Shown: positions 14,808-27,300 of the stretch, piece after piece
Layout of the letters: the number at the start of each line of letters is the position of its first letter
Position numbering within the stretch: the first letter of the stretch is position 1
Assembly (NCBI RefSeq): GCF_037975245.1
Contig: NC_092571.1
Span: 2,958,501 to 3,022,500 of the forward strand
Direction: 5' to 3'
Length of the DNA: 64,000 bases
Source: Apostichopus japonicus
Lineage: Eukaryota; Echinodermata; Holothuroidea; Aspidochirotida; Stichopodidae
Notes under the pieces: generated by a model
The model's database searches: none
The model's input: the letters and a program-made list of their open reading frames with translations, nothing else
What the model was told of the DNA's origin: nothing
Position numbers and translations under genes: made by a program

Positions 14808-17440
14808 TTATTAATGACAACCCAAGTCCTACTTGAAGGATTACTTTTCTCTGATCTCTAATTGAGGGCTCCTCTGTAAAGCAGTGCTTCTGCACTGAGC
14901 AGGACTACCCTCATTAAAGATGACAATAATAAAAAAAATTAATAAAAAAAATTCCAGTCAGAGTTGATCAAATCTCACAACCGTTTACTTTAAATTGTTC
15001 ATACTTATTGTTCAAGTTATCTTTCTAGCTTTTGCACCAAACTAGTCTAAAAATGAAAGAATGAAAAAAAGTGAAATTAACAAGCACTGCATACTTTCAA
15101 TAGATTCTAAGCAGTTTGTCATCTTGATGCTAATTTCATATTTATTAAAGATGTGCAGGAAATATATTCAACATGTTTCAAAAAGTTTCTTCATAATTTA
15201 TAGTTTACAATTTGACTTATTAAAACTGCCCTGCCACAGGATTTTTGATGTCATAATTTGCCTCAGTAATGAAAAAAAAAAAAAAAATTGTGTACATACC
15301 CTTGAGTATTGAGTGTTCGATGTATGCCCTGAGCATTCCATTGCAAGTTTGAGAAAATTTCGTTTCAGCAGAATTGCAAAATTTACAACTCAAAAATGAC
15401 AATCTCTCAATTCTAAATTTCTTGAAGCAAGTAAAGGAAGTATTTTCCAGAAATATGCCTTGAGTGACCGTCAACAATCTGGTTATTGAACTATCTGTTA
15501 ACCTATCCGGATAGTTAAACTATCCGGTTATAACCTTAACTGTTCATACTGCTGTTCTTGCACCTTTGAGAACAGTTTCAGATCTAGTTTTAGAATACTT
15601 GATAACCCCCTTCTGCAAAACAGAAATTGCCAAGATTTGAAACAAACACAGCCTGTTCTTTCTCACAATTCCCACAATCAAAAGAGGTTAAATGTTCTTT
15701 TGTCAGAGAAAATGATAGCCTTACAGTTCACTTTGAACGGTGGAGGTGTTGGGTGGAAATGAGAGAACTTGTTGTTGTTGATCTAGTGTGTCAAAGTCTA
15801 AAGGGGAAGAAGTGAAGATGAGAAGGGAGGATGGGGGGGATGAAGTAAGATGGGGGGGGCAAGGGATGGACATATTGGTAGAGACAAGTAACATATATTC
15901 TTCTTTTGATTAAAATATTCTAAAATCATCAAATTAATTCAAACATGATTTGGTCTGGTGATAACTTTTGCTCAGAGTTATGTTTAAGACTGCATTAATC
16001 ACCCAATTGAGCAAAATGAGACAAATTCTAACGGATTGACTAATAAATACAGCAAAAGAAGTACGAGGTCTTATAATATGGACAAAAAAACAAGGAGTAA
16101 GTTAGCTACAAAAGTCATTGACTTTAGAATAGCAAACACTCGTACCCAAAAAATAGGTTTTCAACAGAAATCCCATAGTCACTATATTATTTTTTCTTGC
16201 AGTCAAAACTTACAAACTTGGTAATAGCAAGAGACATTCTCAAAATCCACAAAGTCACAACTTAATTGATGATAAGACAAGGAAAAAAGTAACAAAGTTA
16301 TGCCACCAGAGCAAAAACTTTAAAGTAGCCAAAAAAAAAAAAAAAAAAAGAGAAATAAAAAAAAGCCATAAAATTATGCAACTCTGAACCTGAGGAAGCC
16401 TGTGAACAATAAAAAGATGGCATTCATAATTTACTTAATAGTGTATTGTCAAAATTGATCGATTGATTAATCAATTAATTTGGATTAAAAAAATACATTA
16501 GCAGCAGCAGCATGTGTATTGTAAATAGATCTTAGTATGAATTTGATATTTGCTAAGAAATAACTTCAATAAATACAGGATTTACTGTCATTAAAAAAAA
16601 AAAAAAATAAACACAGAAACAAGAAAAAGGATGTTGGGAGATGAGGATGGAGAAGAGATAAGATGAGAAGAGGTGTGATTGGAGTCATGTGATACGAGGT
16701 GGGAGGTTGAATTGGATGAAAAGCACTGGCTGCAGTTTCTAGGGTGGCGGCGCTCTGTTACTTAGACTTACATGCCTCATCATTGAACAGAATATGAATT
16801 AATTTGTGCACAGAAAAGTGATCAAAGTAACAAAGCAACATAGTTGAGGCATCAAAGTGGGGGGGGGGGGGGAGTGAGGTGGAAAGGGAAAAGGGGTTCA
16901 AACTTGGCTAGAGAAAAATTGCTGAGACAGAAATATTATGTGTAACTGATTTACAATTTTGTAAATTTCGGTGAAAACTTGTTATAACTAGAAATGTTTG
17001 TATTTTATGATGTGAATAAATAATTGGATAATGGGTGGCTGTGGATCTGAAGGGTACCCTTCATGGGGGTGCAGTGGTTCAACATGGAACTCAGATTCTA
17101 ATGAAGGGTATCACCTGAGGCTCACAATAGTCCCCCACCCCCGCCCCCCTCGACACACACACCCTCCTCTTCTATCCATCACACCATTTCATCTTCACTC
17201 ATGTTAGGAATCAAAAGCAACTGATTAAATTGTACAGTGGTTGACATATTGTTCAGTAGACATATCAAAGGACTCATACAGGGGCAAACAGTTCCCTAGA
17301 GTGCAGTTGTATTGAGGAGATAGATAAGTAGTGAAGATTGGCTTAAAATTTAGGTCACAACTGACTTCTTTCATGACTTTAATGCATGTAATCTTTACGC
17401 AAAGATGATTGAATAGTCACCAATTTTATATTTATTTATT
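14808..17440. other. Intergenic; no gene recognised
   Basis: AT-rich with A homopolymers (15,271-15,287, 16,330-16,349 and 16,592-16,606), a G run at 16,859-16,872 and a purine-rich patch at 15,800-15,870. GAAGGGTACCCTTC at 17,048-17,061 is a perfect palindrome. Open frames are short and unlike known proteins. Confidence 0.5.
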
Positions 17441-17645
17441 TATACATATATATATATATATATATATAGTTATATATCTTACTGACAATGTCTTAGATTT
17501 ACTAGAATAGCATTCACAGGGATTCGAACCCAGGCCTCCCACTCTTCATGGGGATGCAATAAAATATTGGGCTACGGAAACTAGATACTACGGCCAGAGG
17601 TTTGAAATCAATAAGGTAGGTTGTAACATCACTATAGGCTTCCCC
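17441..17645 (-). mobile_element. Degenerate copy of the tRNA-derived SINE
   Basis: Same arrangement as the copy at 10.5 kb: TA tract (17,447-17,468), short body, then on the minus strand a tRNA-like head with a perfect B box (GGTTCGAATCC at about 17,519-17,530). The preceding GGGAGGCC is shared, as is a head flank related to CCAGAGGTTTGAAATC. The A box and anticodon arm are eroded. Confidence 0.65.
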
Positions 17646-20600
17646 ACCCCCATCCCCACCACCACCACATCCCCATCCCCTCCCCACCCCACCCCTCCCC
17701 ACCACCACCACATCCTGAGATCAACCATGATGCTATTCAACTTTGGAAAAGAAAGTTAAATCGTAAAGTCAGATCTCTGTAAAGATGCCGAGAACAGAAA
17801 TATTAAATGCACTGGAAATGAAATGACCGGGCAAATGGATAGATAGATAGATATTTGTATATGTATGTATATATGAAGTTATGTCATAATTTGCAAGATG
17901 ACCAAAACACAGATGAGTTGTAAATAAGACTCTGGTCAGAGGTACAGAAATGTCATTTAACAATGAGTGAGAAACAATCACTTAAAATAATACATAGATT
18001 GAAATGATTTAGTAAAATAGAAATTAGATAAAGAATATATTGACGATTTTTTTTTAAAACTTGGTTTATACCTTTCACTTGATCTAATATATTAAATATG
18101 AAAAATTGGATAAAAAAAAAATGACATGTAATTAGGAAGGTTCCTAACAGAAAAATGTCTTTGATATTTCTCCCTCAAGAACAGTTATATGTGGAGTAGT
18201 TTCAAAACTTATATTTATAATTATAATTAATAATAATAATAGGTGTAGACTCTGATCTGATGATGACCTAAAAAGTTAAAAAATGGATACAAGCAAGTTT
18301 GGACACAAAATGTCAGAAAAATAGCAAAACAGATCTAATAATAAAATTCAGTGAAAGTCCATACAAAATGACTGACATGTGATAAATATCGTAGTGTTAC
18401 AGATTTTGCCATTTCGATTTGGTTTTGAAGACAAAATCACAAACCCGAAGAGCTCACGACAGAAATGGGACTATAACAGAATAACGTTTGCAGATGATCT
18501 CAAAGTTTTTGTGTACGAGATCTACTTTTAATTTTCTTCAACTATAAAGAGAATTCAGAATTCAAACTTTCACCATCAAGGGATAATTCTTTGAGGTTTT
18601 GGGTTACTATAAAGGAAATTGTCACATTAAACACGTATATTCACTGAAAGGGTGTGTGAAGTCATGTGGATGACGCCAACACTATTTATACAATTATACA
18701 CATTTATTATTGCAAACAAACAAATGATAAGGAAAATTTTGTAATTACTTGAATTATTTAGGAACAAATTCTTGGTATAAAACCCCCCCCCCCCCCAAAA
18801 AAAAGATTTATGCTTCACGATCATAAGTTACTACAGACCTGCTGTATTACTATTGAATACCTACTTTAGTCAAAATAAGAAAAAAATGTCTCAAATCTCA
18901 GTGAAAAGAAGCAAAAACATTCTTTAAACTGAAGAATCGCAAACGGGCGAACTTATTGGCTGCCTGGGAGTTTCGATACCAAATTTTATAGAACCATATT
19001 ACCAATCCCACCACAGTCACTTTAGCTGTAAGGGCAATATAGCTTTGTTTAACACTATCATGTTTTTACAATTAACACATTCCTGGAACTGGAAGTATAT
19101 AGTGTTTGCCTGTTAGGACTTCTGCTCCGACTGCTATATGCAAAGAAGGCAAAGCTAGGAAGATTCTGCTTTGAGCAAGAAAATTTTACTTTCCCAAGAA
19201 GCGCTCCATACTCTCATCTTTCTATCAGAGACACTTTTTTCAAGTCTTTTCCTCTAAGCCTGAGAATTATCCTCATCATTTTTTAAAGGAGCTAGTTGCC
19301 GGTCACAAAATTTCCAGCAATTTATAAAACCAAACCCAGTTGGTGGATTATGAACAAACTAAAACCCACAGATCTATTAATCGAAACATTTGTCCGTTAA
19401 TTATCGGCCGAGTCAAATTTGATCCTGTTTTTTCGCGTATTTCCGTTTCCATTTTCAATTGACAAAAGTCGGTTTCTGTCCAATTAGTAAGCCGATCAGA
19501 GGCAACTCAAGGTTTTCACCCTTTTGGCAGTCTGACAAATCAAACGATTCACTTGGGATTTTAACGAGCCCCTTTATGAGAATGTTCCAAGGATACTAAT
19601 TCTGCCGACAGACAAAAAATTTGACCTTACACTTTATGAGATAAAACAATGCCTGCAAGACTGCTATATCCAGCTTTAGGGGGTTGGGAAAGCTAGGTGG
19701 AAGGACGGAGGGGGGGGGCAGTAAGGGGTGACAAGACTAGAGACCAAGGTAAAGTGGGAATATGTGACTCAGAATATCATTAACGAGTGTTCCTTCCATA
19801 CAAGAAATGACCAGTGATATCATTTTGAACCAGTTAAGTAAGTTAAGAAGTAAAACATAGTAAATATAAACTTTTTAGAGAATATCATATTCTCGATTGT
19901 GCTTTCTTTAAGACTTATAAATATGACTGTTTCTTATATCCATTATTTACAAGTGAAAGGATGGCCCAGTATAAATGCAACTCCTCTTCACACGACATTA
20001 CCCACGTATGGATATTTATGGACACTCATAGATTTTGCCAACGAGAAAGGAAAGCATTTTATTGTCATCTTCTTTGTCCTCCATTTTGAAAAGAAAGACC
20101 TTCCTCTTTTTACTTCCATTAACCACTTGGAATTGTAAGCTCAACGAAATGGACTGCTTCTGACCTGATATTAGTTACGTCAAGTTTGCGATTCTCTGTT
20201 CATGATGTCGGACTGAAATAATGAATGCAGTCTCTACCTTCGCCCTGCAACGGTACCGACACGGCGTACCCGGTCACACACATCATCCATAATGGTGGCA
20301 GCAACAACTACCTGCTGTTGCGGTGTCAGTAGTGGGAAAATTCAGGCTTTCAGCATAAAGACAAGATACAGGTTATCATCCATCTTTTCAAAGGTAGAAA
20401 GTTTAGATTCTGAAGCACTTCTGAGTACTGTTAAACATATCACAACCTCCTACATTATATTCACATCATTAAAGCCTGCCTTGCCATTTGTTTCCCTTCC
20501 GTCGGCGGACTTCTCTTTCGTCCTGCTGAAAATACAGTCCATCTTTTTACATGAAACTTTATCACTGCCTTAATTTGCTGTTTTGCCCTTGCCCAATAAA

Positions 20601-21079
20601 TGTAGTTTTAAAAACGAATTCCTTTCTGATTGCTAATTTCTGAAGTGTTTCCATTTGTTCTGGTCGACACATTACTTAATGTCACTGGTATTAAATGCCA
20701 CACACTTAATTTTGAACCAGTGGTTTTTTTTAAATTCTTTCTAGAGTTGCTCGAACATATTACGGTATACACGAAAAACATGCATGCTTTTTGGCGCCAC
20801 GACTTGTTGACGACAGAGGGAACACGATAATTTAAAAAATTCATTTCAAATAACAGTGTAAATTCTGAAATGCACCAAGAAAATATTTGTCAGCCTAAAA
20901 GTTCCTCTGAGGTTGGTTGGTTTTTTCTTTCTTACTAAAATAGCACACATTCAAAGAAAGTACTGCATGGATTTTTTTACCTGGCAAGTTATTTTATCCA
21001 TCGACAGAGTGAAATTGGTTCTTTTTTCCATCACATTTGCCAACGTGTATATATATATATATCTCTACACTCCATCCTG
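17646..21079. other. 3' flank of PDE9A; no gene recognised
   Basis: Begins with a C-rich tract (17,641-17,718) whose minus strand is strongly G-rich. The rest is AT-rich with a C run at 18,783-18,796 and a G run near 19,709-19,720. The PDE9A 3' UTR should lie immediately below 21,080. A TTTATT (minus-strand AATAAA) near 20,059 is about 1 kb away and could serve as poly(A) signal, but this is a guess. Confidence 0.45.
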
Positions 21080-21406
21080 TCATTTGGCTTTAACACCCGG
21101 CTTTACTCCGTCCCCCGACTTGTTTTTATTCGATCCCACCGCTGACACCGTTTTACCAGTTCTTTTCTCCTTTAGTGAAGCAGAGTTAGGCACGCCTTTG
21201 GTTGGTCCATCGTTATTGTTGATGGGATCGGTCTCCAGGGGCGGTCTGGAGCCCGGTCCGTTCTGTTTACTCTTGTTGGAGTCCGGTCCGCCATTCTCGA
21301 GAGCTTTCTTGGCTTCGTTCTCTCGCTTTCGTTTCTCCTCTTCGAGGGCTTTCCCCATTGAGGTGTAGTACTCCAGTCCCTTCCTGACTGGTTCAATGAT
21401 ATGTTC
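21080..21406 (-). CDS. PDE9A: PDE9A last coding exon (helix plus charged tail)
   Basis: Acceptor ccattttttag begins 108 codons and a TGA stop. [20 protein letters not shown] continues the last catalytic helix; the remainder ([20 protein letters not shown] and onward) is a highly charged Lys, Asn, Gly and Ser-rich tail, expected to be disordered and longer than the vertebrate tail. The tail sequence is not conserved in the family, but the open frame and phase fit. Confidence 0.9.
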   Translation of the reverse strand, partial: EHIIEPVRKGLEYYTSMGKALEEEKRKRENEAKKALENGGPDSNKSKQNGPGSRPPLETDPINNNDGPTKGVPNSASLKEKRTGKTVSAVGSNKNKSGDGVKPGVKAK

Positions 21407-24289
21407 CTAAAAAATGGACAAAAGAAAGTACAGGGGAAATGACTTTTTTTTATGATTAAAGTTATGTTTGACAATAATTTGACAGCCAAGGTAAGGTTTA
21501 CTCCCCAAACTGCAATGAACAATTTCTTGACAAACTGTTTCTGTTCCAGAAAACTCTGATGAGTCATTTGACTTTGCCAAACCAATTGAGAGCGTGTTCG
21601 CAATATCTTGTATGCAAAAAAAGGCAAGGTGTTGAGTTGTGTCTGATTGGCAATCTTTGTAGACCATTTGATTTATTAAGCAGCAATTCAGGGTTTGACT
21701 CACGCTATATGATTTATAAACAATAGTGACAGCATCCATTACAAACATGTTCTCAATTCCCCAATCACAGAAAAGTTCCAAATATGTGAAAAATTGAAGA
21801 AAAAAAGATCAGCTCAGATGTTACAGTATATAGCTGTACCATCTTCATTTTTTATGAAAAGGGTTGCGAAGAAAGTGGAAATACGGGTTTCTAATTTTTT
21901 CTTACAGAAAGAAGACCTCTGAGAACAAAAATAAAAGATATCATTTGTTTGTTTGCTACATTTATCTTACGAATAATGCCCAAGTGCAAGCTATGTTGTT
22001 GTGGAGGGCGTTGTGGTCAAGTGGTTAAGGCAGTGGACTGGTGATCTAAGGATTACAGGTTCGAGCCCTGGCCAGATCATTGCGTTGTGTCCTTGGGCAA
22101 GGCACTTTATCTCCATTGCCTCACTTCACCCAGGTGTATAAATGGGGACTTACGAGGTAACTTGTAAATATAGTTGCGTGCGCCGGTTTCTGGCTGCACC
22201 CTCTGGGAAGTCCCCTGGGGGACACGTTGTTGTGGTGCACTGTGGTGCCCCAGGAGAGATTGATTGAATTGCGCACACTTTGGTGTGTGGGTGTGACAAG
22301 TTACCAATGACCAAGGCTAATAGCGCCTTTGAACAATTTATGTTGACTTTGGCGCTATATAAATGTCTTCTGATTGATTGATTGCAGATTTTGGAAGCAG
22401 GTTTCTGGCTGCTGCCTGTCGAGATTTGTCTACAACCACTGATTATTAAAACTATTAACCAGTTAAAGGAGTCATAAGCAGCAGTTTTCCACACTTGATG
22501 AGGGTAACCAGCAGTCTTCCACACTTGATGAGGGTAACCAGCAGTCTTCCACACTTGATGAGGGTAACCAGCAGTCTTCTACACTTGTTGATGAGGGTAA
22601 CCAGCAGTCTTCCACACTTGATGAGGGTAACCAGCAGTCTTCCACACTTGATGAGGGTAACCAGCAGTCTTACACACTTGATAAGGGTAACCAGCAGTCT
22701 TCCACACTTGATGAGGGTAACCAGCAGTCTTACACACTTGATAAGGGTAACAGGCAGTCTTCCACACTTGATGAGGGTACTGGACTACTACTGCTCCATT
22801 GTTTTCCTTCTCCTTTCTCATCTACTAGGAAAACTTGTTCACACCAGTCCAGCAATGATATTTCAAAACACAAAACTAAACTTTTACTTTTGCAGGATAT
22901 TATAAATCACGACATATTCGTATGCATTTTTTTATATAGAGGAATATTGCTATTATCCTTTAAAGACACCTAACAGGTTTGAAGGAGCATCAGGCTTTAC
23001 CTGATTGTGAAATAACATTTCAGCTTATTTTAACATCAGTGGGATTTTTCCTTCTTCCTTTAAAATGTGATCCATCACTCCTCTTCTCATAGCTCTCTTC
23101 CACCCTTTTTATTCCACACCTTTCTGTCTTTGTCCTTCTCCAGTTTATCCCTTACCCCCTTCCCTCAATCCTCTCTTTGTCCCTCCACTGTTTATCTCCT
23201 ACAGTACCTCTCCTCTTACCCTGTTGGTTTCTTTCTTTCTTCTCTCCATCCCTTGTCTACTAGTCCCCTTACATCTATCTCTTTGTGTTCACCATGCTCA
23301 TTAACCTGTCTGTATTCTGTGCGTGTTTTTGTCCCTTCTGTTACTGTTACTTGTCATTTAGCCTTTGAAGAAGATCCTGCTAGGATTGAAACGTCAGGCC
23401 AACTTACTTTTACACATTCTCTTACACAGGCTCACTAGTGGATAATCAGTTTGCTAACAGTTTTATTTTATTTTAAAATGTGATCCAGACGAAGCAAATT
23501 ACCTCAAGAGCCGGGATGAGAGCGCCGAGAGCTTCAAAGAGAGGCAGCAGGACGAATCGTATAAATCCGACTTGAGACGAAGACTTGGTCACTTTCTCTC
23601 TGTCCATGAAAGGTGCTACCGGCAGTCCTTCCAACTTCTCAACATCACTCTGAAGAGAGATCAGATTAATATACAAATCAGGGTACGTCATATCACGAAT
23701 GTAGATTATGAGAATTAAGTTGAGTATAAACTTCGTCCACCTTGTTACTACTTGATGACTTTCAACCGGCGATAAATCTTGCATACCTCTTCAAGAGTCT
23801 TCACATTAACTTCACCACCACTACTTTACACTGCATGACTTATTTGCATAATTTGCATAATTGTTATTAATAAGGTTTAACTGTAAATTACAATGTAATT
23901 TTATCTTGCTGTATTCCTTTAACTGAAAAGATTCAATATATATTATTAAAATGCACTCCACAGAGATCTAATCTGAATATGTTGACACAACCATGACATA
24001 AGTAAACTGGATATTGGCTATATACTTGGTTCTCGACTTGATGCTAAGAAAATCCTTTTTGGGTCCAGAGATGTCTTAAAAGGATAATGTAGCCTGCATG
24101 GTTACACTCCTGAAATAGTCCACTTGACTCAAACAAATTCGTCAAAATTTGTTCACACAAGTATTGTTCGACAGTGTTTTTTTGGACCCTTGTTTCCTCA
24201 TGTGGTCCCTACATCCCACATGGCTCAATCCCTATCGATCACTGGGTAGCATGGCTATTAATAATGTCTCACAACTTATTAACACATCT

Positions 24290-24330
<41 letters not shown>

Positions 24331-27300
24331 ATATACATATATATATATATAATACCATAAATGGAGTTGCACATTAACACTATTCTAATAAAACTAGTTA
24401 ACAATAAAATCACCCACAGCAATCACTCCCAGCATTTCTTTGTGGAAGTGCCCCCTCTATTCAAATCTTGCATCACCTACCACATGGCAGCTTTGTGAGG
24501 GTTTACTCCATAAATTATGTAACCTCATAGCAAGCATTCATTACTCCAAATAGGATTGTAATTGATTGAAATACGATACTTTCCTAGAATTTTCAGCAAA
24601 AATTAAGGGTTAATGAGCGAGTGATTAATGAAGCCTATTCGATTTTTATATTGTACATACATACATACACGCATACTATTTTGTCAATTGGACACATATT
24701 TCATACAATGAAGCATTAAAAACACATTTAAAAAAATATAGAAAAGTTGGAAAAAAACAAGGTCAATTTTTTACTTTACTACTTGGAATTAAATATGGAT
24801 ATATGACTTCAAGCTATTCACCTAGTCTGGTAAGGGATTTTGCTATTGAATAGCATCCATAAAATAATCAAAACTATTCTGGCAAACTTGCCATCAAGTA
24901 AAACACTAACTATTATGGGTTGTATGCAAAAGTACCACTATTGAATATTCAAACTGTTTACAATAAAATGAAATTTAGTTTCAAAATTGTTCAAATGACA
25001 GTCCCTGAATTACGCATGAAAGGAAACATAGGATTTTGTTTACCTCATCAGAAAACCCCGTAATAGGATGCTTCTTCAAAAATATTCCATTTTATGATAT
25101 CTGTCTATATCTCAATGTGATTTGACATAAACCATTTCACTAGTGAGTTTATTCACTAAATTGTATATGGATTCTCATGAAAGTTGTCAAATAAGATAAA
25201 ACCAAGGTTCGTCTAATATCTATTATTACCTATCACTCAAGAAGTGTAGGCATATTTTTGTTTTTATCTCTAATTTGTAAAGAACATACCCTAAGACTAA
25301 AAACAGTTCAAAGAAAAAACATTAACTCCCGAGAAAACCTGGCAGTTGAATTTCAAAGAAGCACACAATTTCAAAGTTACCGATGATAAACAATTTCATG
25401 GTGTCCGATGGACAGTGAAATTGACAGCTTTTTCTCTTTATTGAACAAACAAGAAACACTTGATCATGGCCCAAAACACCAAACTTGAAAATACCTTCTC
25501 ATAAATGTCATACCGTCGAACAGAAAATTATTGAAAACGAAACCGCGGTCGGGTAAACAGACCTGATTAAAGAACTCTTGTAGTAAACAATCAATCCACG
25601 GTTCTGACACATCCATCGGCCTTGCTTCGTTGGAGATGTCGGCCACCTTGATGCAAATCATCATGAACTGAGAGAGCCGAAAGGCAGGGGGGGAAAAACA
25701 AGAAAATGCTGATGTGTTAAAATTCACCTTATTCATTCATATTTAATCAGTGAGTGTTAATTGATGAACAAAACAACAACCATGGCTGCTCCGATGCTCC
25801 GATGGTAATGCTCCGATAGGGGTGATCAAACTTGGAAACCATCTGAACGATCAGTAAAGGATACCCGACCACCCTGGAGAGGCTTCAATATCACGTGATG
25901 ACCGACTATTGCAAAGGTCACATGGTATCTTTGTATGTTAACCTGGAAGAGACTGGAGTTGTTTACTGCATAGAGTGTGTTCTTTAAAGGGTCAAAAGAC
26001 TCACGCACAAAGAAACATCTCATCCTGGTAATTTGACCTAGTTTCGAATGAGGTGTAACAGAAGTGTTAGACACCACCATCGATCCCAGAAAATACACAC
26101 AGCTTGCTACCGTCTGTAATTAGACACTAGTGTACAGTGGATACATACAGCTATGGTCAATACCCACAACAGTGTACATAGCAGCGTGGACATCTCAGGT
26201 CTAGATAAAAGATAACAAGGTATCACGTTTCATTACTGTCTGCATTTTGTAGCGACAAGAAGAAAACGTCTTTTGCAAGCAACGGAAAGTTAACTTTTTC
26301 AGAGTGCGGCACGCAGTTTGGGGCGAGTCTTCAATGTCTTTAAGGACATTCCAGATGGAACCTCTGTTAGAATTTTAATTTTGAAATATATGATTTGGCT
26401 GTTTTGGCATTTGGCATTGGATCTCTTTACTGAGCCAATGAACTTTTACAGCATTTAATATAGCAATGTTTGCTTGGATAATACCGCGATATGGTTTGCA
26501 CGGTAGCGACCGGCGATTGAGACATTAAAATTCAGGATGTGAACACGGCATAAAATATAAGACCGGTGTTTTCCACTTCCACTAACAAGAGAGAGAGGGA
26601 GAGTTATGAAACATACTCCATCTCAACGTTTCACCTCTCATCTGTCACAACTAAGAATCGAAGAGAATAAATTAGAAATGCTTCACCCAGTCGGGACAAT
26701 TATTTCTACACTGTACTTGTAATGTTCCCCTAAAGAGCACTCGTATTGTCAGTACCAGCAGTATGAATATCATGTTTCTATCAGATCAAGGTTTATAGGA
26801 ACTGTTTTTACTGACAATACCAGTGCTTTGAGAGCATGAGATGGGAGGACAGTTTAGAGTGGTATTAGCATTAGAAAACTGTCCCAACTGGCTGAATGCA
26901 AATGCAGACTTAGGAGTATTCAAAACCATAACCCAAATGCTCAAAGGAAACAATCATACATTGTACGGGTTAATACCATCTCGAATTACAAAAGGGGAAC
27001 TGATTTTGTAAAGGGACAACTTTGACCTATATTATTTACTGGGAGGGGTTGCATATATGGTAGGAACTAAAAACTGATAGTATAAAGCATTATTTTTAAG
27101 CTAATGCTATATAGGAATAGATATTTTTTTTTTATGTTACAGTATAACTTTGAGGGACAGTTTTAACAGTGGTTAATACAGTTTTTCAGTTATCCTGGAT
27201 TACAACAAAAAAAGAAGACTTAATAAGAGGTTAATTTTAACCTTTATTCAAAACAAAACAATGTATTATAAAAGAATAATCATGAAATGAATCACAAAAC

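Larger units (their letters stand above)
21407..23502 (-). other. PDE9A intron g-h
   Basis: 2,096 bp. Holds a SINE, a 30-bp minisatellite and a Penelope-like repeat with hammerhead-like motif, annotated separately, and a pyrimidine-rich tract at about 23,080-23,330. No other exon is seen. Confidence 0.85.

Noticed and set aside
22012-22080. tRNA gene on the plus strand
   Set aside because: No acceptor stem; it is the head of a full-length SINE.
22495-22905. 136-codon plus-strand frame of [10 protein letters not shown] repeats
   Set aside because: By-product of a 30-bp minisatellite inside a PDE9A intron; the antisense frames are open too.
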